Assembly (NCBI GenBank): GCA_041394945.1
Contig: JAWKHH010000004.1
Coordinates: forward strand, 744,001-808,000
DNA length: 64,000 nt
From: Bryobacteraceae bacterium
GTDB lineage: Bacteria; Acidobacteriota; Terriglobia; Bryobacterales; Bryobacteraceae
Direction of reading: 5' to 3'
In this document: positions 59,135 through 64,000 of the stretch, piece after piece
How the letters are laid out: each line of letters starts with the position of its first letter
How positions within the stretch are numbered: position 1 is the stretch's first letter
Notes under the pieces: model-generated
Database searches by the model: none
Told to the model about the DNA's origin: nothing
What the model saw: only the letters and a program-made list of their open reading frames with translations
Program-made: the position numbers and the translations under genes

Positions 59135-61475
59135 TTACTTCCTCTACCGCCTTTCTCAGTGGCTGCTGTTTCCGTTTCTTCTAGCGTACGCCGCTTTCCG
59201 CTGCATCGAAAATCCCGCCTGGCGCGCGCACTTCGCCGAACGACTCGGCTTCGTGCCGCCGGCCGTCGACGTTGTGACGCCAACCGAGGCCGTCTGGTTG
59301 CACGCCGTGTCGGTGGGTGAGGTGGTTTCGGCCGTTCCTTTCATTCGTGAACTCCAGCGCCGGCTGCCCGGCGTCCGCGTCTTCGTTTCCGTGGGAACCG
59401 TCGCCGGGCGCGAACTCGCCGAAGCGCGGCTGCACGACCTGGCCGCACAGGTCTTCTACCTGCCCTTCGATTTTGTCTTCGCCCTCCGGCGCGTGCTCCG
59501 CCAGATCCGCCCTACCGTGCTCGTCGTGATGGAGACCGAGATATGGCCCAACCTGTGGCGGGAATCGGCCCGCGCCGGCGCGAAAGTGCTTGTAGTCAAC
59601 GGACGGATTTCCGACAAAGCCTTCGCCCGCTACCGGCCGCTGGCGCCGCTGCTCGGGTCCGTGCTGGCGATTCCGGAGCGTATCCTGGTGCAAACCGAAA
59701 TCGCCCGGAAGCGCTTCGTCGCTCTCGGCGCGCCGGACGAGAAGGTCGTGCACGGCGGCAATCTCAAGTACGACTTCTCCGCCGGCGACAATCACCCTGC
59801 GCCTGATCTCGCCGCCTGGATCACCGCCCAACCGGCCACCAAGGTGTGGATCGCCGCCTCCACCATGCCGCCTCGGCAGCCCTCCGACCCCGACGAGGAC
59901 GACGTGGTGATCGACGCGTTTGAGGCTATCGCGCCCCGGTTTCCGAAGCTCCTGCTAGTCCTCGTCCCCAGAAAGCCCGAGCGTTTCGACGCCGCGGCCG
60001 CCCGGCTGGCCGCCCGTGGAATCCCGTTCACCCGCCGCACGGCGCTCTTCCCCGGCTCGGCGCCGCCCCGCCTGCCCTCGGTCCTGCTGCTCGATACCAT
60101 CGGGGAACTGGCGGCTCTGTTCCGGCTGGCGCACGTCGTGTTCATGGGCGGCACGCTCGTTGACCGGGGCGGACACAACCTGCTCGAACCGGCCTTCTTT
60201 GAAGCGCCTGTGATTTCCGGAAAACATCTGGAGAATTTTCCGGAAATTGCTTCTGAGTTTCGTGCCGCCGAGGCCTTCGTCGAGATCGATTCTCCGTCCG
60301 CCCTCGCTCCCGCGGCCGCCGGACTGCTGGCGGACCCGACTCGCGCCAAGATCATCGGCGCGCGCGCCGGCAAGATCGCCCACGCCAATGCCGGAGCCGC
60401 CGCCCGGGCCGCCGCCGAAGCGCTCCGCCTGCTGGACCTCTCCGTGCCCGCTCCGCCCCCGCCCCTTTGGCGCCGGCTCGCCCTGGAGCCCTTTTCGTGG
60501 ATATGGCGCGCCGGAGTCGCCCTGGACCGCGCCGTCAGCCGCAAGCATCGCCTGCCGCGACCGGTGATCTCCGTGGGCGGCCTCTCCATGGGCGGATCGG
60601 GCAAGACTCCGTTTGCCATCTTCGCCGCGTGGATGCTCCGGCGCGCCGGCAAGGAACCCGCGATCCTTACTCGCGGGTACCGGCGGGAATCGACAGACGG
60701 GGTTGTTCTCCAGCCGGGTGAGCCGTTTGACTCGGCCGCCACCGGCGACGAAGCCGCTCTGCTGCTGCTTTCCATGGCTGGTCCGGTGGCCATCGGGGCG
60801 GACCGCGCCGCGCTCGCCCGCCGCATCCTCGCCGCCAACCCGTCTGAAAACATTGTCTTCCTGCTCGACGACGGATTCCAGCACTGGCCCCTGCACCGCG
60901 ACAACGATGTCGTCCTCATCGATACGCTGGACCCGTTGGCCGGAGGGCTGTTCCCGCTCGGGCGCCTTCGCGAAACGCCCTCCGCCATGCGCCGCGCCAC
61001 CGCCGTCGTGCTCACACGTTGCCGCCCGGGCCGCTCCTACACCGGTCTCCGTGAACTGATCCGCGGGTTGAACCCCAAGATCCCGGTCTTCCTTTCCTCG
61101 ATCGTCCCGCTCGCCTGGGTGCACGCCGAGACCGGACAACGCGCTGCCCCCGACTCCCTTCGCGGCGAACCGGCCCTCGCCTTTTGCGGACTTGGCAATC
61201 CAGCCGCCTTCCGCCTCTCGCTGGCGGAAACCGGCATCGGCGTCGCCGCATGGCGGGTGTTTCCGGATCACCATCGCTATTCGAGCCAGGAATTGGAAGC
61301 CCTCGCCCAGGCCGCCCGACTGAATGATGCCCCGCGCCTTGTGACCACCGCCAAGGACGTGGCGAATCTTCCGTCCGGTTGGCTGGCTCACTTCGACGGA
61401 TTGGAACTGCTTTGGCTCGACGTGGAACTCCGTGTTGAAAACGACGAGTCGTTACAAAATTTACTGCTATACTAA
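59118..61475 (+). CDS. Fused Kdo transferase (WaaA/KdtA) and lipid A 4'-kinase (LpxK)
   Basis: This is a protein of about 785 residues from a TTG at 59118, the start that best matches the N-terminus of E. coli WaaA; an ATG at 59061 would run 74 bases into the divergent gene. Residues 1 to about 430 are WaaA-like: AEAVWLHAVSVGEVVSAVPFI (in part), VVMETEIWPNLW, WIAAST and VFMGGTLVDRGGHNLLEPA. Residues about 450-785 are LpxK-like: PVISVGGLSMGGSGKTPFAIF with its P-loop, ILTRGYRRES, VFLLDDGFQHWPLHRDNDV and LVTTAKDVANLP. The two enzymes act on neighbouring steps, LpxK phosphorylating the tetraacyl disaccharide and WaaA adding Kdo. IspH follows. Confidence 0.93.
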   Translation: MTASFIYFLYRLSQWLLFPFLLAYAAFRCIENPAWRAHFAERLGFVPPAVDVVTPTEAVWLHAVSVGEVVSAVPFIRELQRRLPGVRVFVSVGTVAGRELAEARLHDLAAQVFYLPFDFVFALRRVLRQIRPTVLVVMETEIWPNLWRESARAGAKVLVVNGRISDKAFARYRPLAPLLGSVLAIPERILVQTEIARKRFVALGAPDEKVVHGGNLKYDFSAGDNHPAPDLAAWITAQPATKVWIAASTMPPRQPSDPDEDDVVIDAFEAIAPRFPKLLLVLVPRKPERFDAAAARLAARGIPFTRRTALFPGSAPPRLPSVLLLDTIGELAALFRLAHVVFMGGTLVDRGGHNLLEPAFFEAPVISGKHLENFPEIASEFRAAEAFVEIDSPSALAPAAAGLLADPTRAKIIGARAGKIAHANAGAAARAAAEALRLLDLSVPAPPPPLWRRLALEPFSWIWRAGVALDRAVSRKHRLPRPVISVGGLSMGGSGKTPFAIFAAWMLRRAGKEPAILTRGYRRESTDGVVLQPGEPFDSAATGDEAALLLLSMAGPVAIGADRAALARRILAANPSENIVFLLDDGFQHWPLHRDNDVVLIDTLDPLAGGLFPLGRLRETPSAMRRATAVVLTRCRPGRSYTGLRELIRGLNPKIPVFLSSIVPLAWVHAETGQRAAPDSLRGEPALAFCGLGNPAAFRLSLAETGIGVAAWRVFPDHHRYSSQELEALAQAARLNDAPRLVTTAKDVANLPSGWLAHFDGLELLWLDVELRVENDESLQNLLLY
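61468..61473 (+). promoter_or_regulatory. Candidate -10 element of the ispH-shc operon
   Basis: TATACT at the end of the waaA-lpxK coding region, 15 bases before the ispH ATG. No -35 at standard spacing is obvious. Confidence 0.4.
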
Positions 61476-61488
61476 AGTCGTTTCCAAT

Positions 61489-62481
61489 ATGCCTGCAGCT
61501 TCTACGCCCGAGAATCGGGCGTCCGGCAAGCGGGTGATTCTGGTCACCCCACGCGGCTTCTGCGCTGGAGTCGTCCGGGCGATTGACGTCGTCCGGATCG
61601 CGCTCGATACGTTTCAGCCGCCCATCTACGTGCGCAAGGAAATCGTTCACAACCGCCATGTGGTGGAAGAACTACGGGCGTTGGGAGCGATCTTCGTCGA
61701 GGAACTCGCCGAAGTGCCCCCAGGATCGCGCGTCATCTTCAGCGCTCACGGCGTTTCGCCCCAGGTTCGGGCCGAGGCGAAAGATCGGTCGCTGAACGTC
61801 ATCGACGCCACCTGTCCACTGGTCACGAAGGTCCACCTCGAAGCGATCCGGTTCGCGCGGCAGGGCTACACGGTCCTGTTGATCGGCCACCGGGACCACG
61901 ATGAGGTGGTGGGCACGCTCGGCGAGGCGCCCCAGGCCACTCTCGTCGTGTCCGACGAGGCCGAAGCCGAGCGCGTCGAGGTGCCGGACTCCGCCCGCGT
62001 CTGCTATCTCACCCAGACCACGCTCAGCCTGGACGAAACCGCCGGCATCATCGAAATCCTGAAGCGCCGGTTTCCGCTTCTCCAGGGTCCGCCCTCGCAG
62101 GATATCTGCTACGCCACCCAGAACCGCCAGGTAGCCGTGAAGGAGATCGCCGCCCGCGGTCAACTCCTGCTGGTGGTGGGTTCGCAGAACAGCTCCAACT
62201 CGCGCCGCATGGTGGAGGTCTCGCGACTCTCGGGCACCGCCGCCCACCTCGTCGACGACGAGCGCGACATCCACCCCGATTGGCTCGATGGCGCCGAAAC
62301 GGTGATCGTCACCGCGGGCGCATCGGCGCCGGAAACCCTCGTGGAGCGCGTAGTGGAGTGGCTTCGCGAGAACGGCTTCCCCGAACTCGAAGAAGCCGTC
62401 ATCAAGGAAGAAGACGTGCGATTCTCCCTGCCCGCCAACCTGCAGAACGCCGCGCGGCTCACGCAGATCGCTTCTGTATGA
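61489..62481 (+). CDS. ispH: 4-hydroxy-3-methylbut-2-enyl diphosphate reductase IspH
   Basis: This is a 330-residue enzyme of the MEP pathway that makes IPP and DMAPP in the final step with an oxygen-sensitive [4Fe-4S] cluster. The three cluster cysteines are in GFCAGVVRAIDVV, IDATCPLVTKVH and DICYATQNRQVAV. The active-site TQTTLSLDET and SQNSSNSRRMVEV segments are complete. The ATG of MPAAST is preferred; a longer frame begins in the preceding gene. Its stop overlaps the start of the hopene cyclase gene (ATGA), coupling precursor supply to hopanoid formation. Confidence 0.96.
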   Translation: MPAASTPENRASGKRVILVTPRGFCAGVVRAIDVVRIALDTFQPPIYVRKEIVHNRHVVEELRALGAIFVEELAEVPPGSRVIFSAHGVSPQVRAEAKDRSLNVIDATCPLVTKVHLEAIRFARQGYTVLLIGHRDHDEVVGTLGEAPQATLVVSDEAEAERVEVPDSARVCYLTQTTLSLDETAGIIEILKRRFPLLQGPPSQDICYATQNRQVAVKEIAARGQLLLVVGSQNSSNSRRMVEVSRLSGTAAHLVDDERDIHPDWLDGAETVIVTAGASAPETLVERVVEWLRENGFPELEEAVIKEEDVRFSLPANLQNAARLTQIASV

Positions 62482-64000
62482 GTACCGGCCTACAACTCGC
62501 GGACGCGCTTTCGGTCGGCTGTATCCGGGCCATCGACAAGGCCTCCCGCGCCCTCGCCGGCCGCCAGCACGAGGACGGCTATTGGTGGGGCGACCTCACC
62601 GCCGACGCAACCCTCGAGGCCGACTTCGTCCTCATGGAGCTCTGGCTGGACAAGCCGGGTTCCGGCGTCTGGAAGCCGCGGGAGCCCAGGCGCATCGAAG
62701 CGGCCGTCCGCTCCATCCTCGTCCGCCAGCTTCCCGACGGTGGTTTCAGCATTTATCCCGGCGGGCCCAGCGATATCAGCGCCAGCGTGAAGGCCTACTT
62801 CGCGCTGAAAGTAACGGGCATGCCGGCCGAAGACCCTCGCATGTGCCGCCTGCGGGAACGCATCCTCGCGCTCGGCGGAATCCAGGCCGCCAATAGTTAC
62901 GTCAAGATCAACCTCAGCCTGTTCGATCTCTACCCGCGCCAATATGCGCCGGTGGTTCCGCCCGAGATCATGCTGATGCGCGGGGTGATCTACGAGATGT
63001 CTTCCTGGACGCGCGCGATCGTCATCCCGCTGTCGATCGTGCAGACCGCGCCGCCGCGGCCAGTGCCGGCCGGCTTCCACCTTGACGAACTGTTCAAAGC
63101 CGGCGTGCCGCTCGAGTTCCCGAATCCCGACGGGCTCATCTCGTGGCGTAACTTCTTCCTCTCGCTTGACCGCGCCTACAAGTTCCTCAACCGCCATCCG
63201 CTGGGCGCGATCCGCAATCGCGCCATCGCCAAAGCCGAGAAGTGGATGCTGGCGCATACCAGGCAATCCGACGGTCTGGGCGCCATCTATCCGCCGATGA
63301 TGTACGCCCTCATGGCGTTCGATCACCTCGGCTACGCCCAGGACCACCCTGAAGTCCGCGAGGCCCGCCGGCAGTTTGATCGTCTGCTGGTGGACGACGG
63401 CGAGCGCTTCTTCTTTCAGCCCTGCTTCTCACCGGTTTGGGATACCGCCATCGCGGCGCACGCGCTCGGCGAGACGCGCCCCGATCCGGGTGGATGCGTG
63501 GACCGGGCGCTCGGCCGCTGCGCTTCGTGGCTACTCGAAAAAGAAGTCCGTACCAGCGGCGACTGGGCCGTGAAACGTCCGGGCGTCGAACCCTCCGGCT
63601 GGTACTTCGAATTCGCCAACGAGTTCTATCCCGACATCGACGATTCGGCGATGGTGCTGCTGGCGCTGCAGCACGCCCGCTCCAGTGAGATCGGAGCGCA
63701 GGAGGCGTGCGTGGCGCGCGCCATTCGCTGGCTGGTGGCGATGCAATCGGAAGACGGCGGCTGGGCCGCCTTCGACGCCGACAACGACTGGCAGTTCCTC
63801 AACCACGTCCCCTTCGCCGATCACAACGCGATGCTGGACCCGACGTGCCCCGACATCACCGGGCGCGTCCTCGAAGCGCTCTGCGTCCACGGGCTCACGC
63901 GCGGCCACCAGGCCGTGCGGCGCGGCGCCGAATACCTCATGCGGACCCAGGAGTCGGACGGCTCCTGGTACGGGCGTTGGGGCGTCGACTACATCTACGG
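62478..64000 (+). CDS. shc: Squalene-hopene cyclase (partial, C-terminus outside window)
   Basis: The frame is open from the ATG at 62478 to the window end, giving 507 residues out of about 640-720. It is an alpha/alpha-barrel terpene cyclase: GRQHEDGYWWGDLTADATLEADFV (in part) at the start, QW-type repeats (RQLPDGGFSIYPGG, QSEDGGWAAFDADND, QESDGSWYGRWGVDY), and the catalytic DxDD motif DIDDSA at residues 386-389, close to its position in the Alicyclobacillus enzyme. It converts squalene to hopene or diplopterol for membrane hopanoids. It follows ispH without a gap. Confidence 0.95.
   Translation, partial: MSTGLQLADALSVGCIRAIDKASRALAGRQHEDGYWWGDLTADATLEADFVLMELWLDKPGSGVWKPREPRRIEAAVRSILVRQLPDGGFSIYPGGPSDISASVKAYFALKVTGMPAEDPRMCRLRERILALGGIQAANSYVKINLSLFDLYPRQYAPVVPPEIMLMRGVIYEMSSWTRAIVIPLSIVQTAPPRPVPAGFHLDELFKAGVPLEFPNPDGLISWRNFFLSLDRAYKFLNRHPLGAIRNRAIAKAEKWMLAHTRQSDGLGAIYPPMMYALMAFDHLGYAQDHPEVREARRQFDRLLVDDGERFFFQPCFSPVWDTAIAAHALGETRPDPGGCVDRALGRCASWLLEKEVRTSGDWAVKRPGVEPSGWYFEFANEFYPDIDDSAMVLLALQHARSSEIGAQEACVARAIRWLVAMQSEDGGWAAFDADNDWQFLNHVPFADHNAMLDPTCPDITGRVLEALCVHGLTRGHQAVRRGAEYLMRTQESDGSWYGRWGVDYIY

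Overview
The window is GC-rich, almost fully coding DNA from a Gram-negative, very probably an acidobacterium of the Solibacter/Bryobacter type. That placement is an inference. It rests on a 1081-residue Oar-like TonB receptor with a carboxypeptidase-regulatory domain, many secreted PQQ and multihaem proteins, a PEP-CTERM protein, multihaem-plus-TPR lipoproteins, lipid A/Kdo genes and a squalene-hopene cyclase. There is no rRNA, tRNA, CRISPR array, transposase or phage gene, and no gene-free gap above about 250 bases once the small reading frame at 1221-1412 is counted.

Layout. 1-1412 (minus): a DUF4331 protein cut by the window edge, a PEP-CTERM protein and a small exported ORF. 1485-5565 (plus): a tightly overlapping operon of CBM9-like/di-haem protein, PQQ dehydrogenase and alpha/beta hydrolase. 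5675-9436: TrmB-type regulator, divergent subtilase with a C-terminal NVVWGT repeat array, and a methyltransferase. 9608-14900: a complete ISC iron-sulfur cluster operon (Rrf2 regulator, iscS, iscU, iscA, hscB, hscA, iscX) without a ferredoxin, behind a palindrome lying in its apparent promoter. 14955-18413: a glucose-dehydrogenase-like PQQ enzyme, a penta-haem cytochrome and a mannonate-dehydratase-like TIM barrel. 18415-25243: PPC/DUF296 and ThuA proteins, a small membrane methyltransferase, a Tat-type toroid protein with its TTG start in a hairpin loop, and the TonB receptor.

25339-34270: IPT lipoprotein, RcnA-like metal exporter, exported class V PLP enzyme, polysaccharide deacetylase, YkgJ-like protein, an FMN hydroxy-acid dehydrogenase coupled to a hexa-haem cytochrome, zinc alcohol dehydrogenase, ThiO-like oxidase and a HipA-like protein. 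34284-44075 (minus): histone H1-like protein, LysM lytic transglycosylase, exported matrixin-like metalloprotease with partner, Nramp-UspA fusion and a YfhO-like membrane protein. 44164-50938 (plus): FecR/DUF6600 protein with a Trp-Arg-Arg repeat tail and a strong terminator, then esterase, lone ABC ATPase and a seven-haem TPR lipoprotein.

50939-55680 (minus): three tandem SIMPL-like paralogues and three small proteins. 55770-58466: sulfite-oxidase-like molybdoenzyme, metallo-beta-lactamase-fold protein and a Gfo/Idh/MocA oxidoreductase. 59118-64000: a WaaA-LpxK fusion, IspH and squalene-hopene cyclase (open at the right edge), joining lipid A/Kdo, isoprenoid and hopanoid synthesis for the outer membrane.

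Genes are commonly coupled by four-base ATGA or GTGA overlaps. Many lead genes have a TAnnnT hexamer only 6-11 bases before the start codon and no Shine-Dalgarno, which suggests leaderless transcription; others (for example 1154, 9436, 11424, 17337) have clear Shine-Dalgarno sites.
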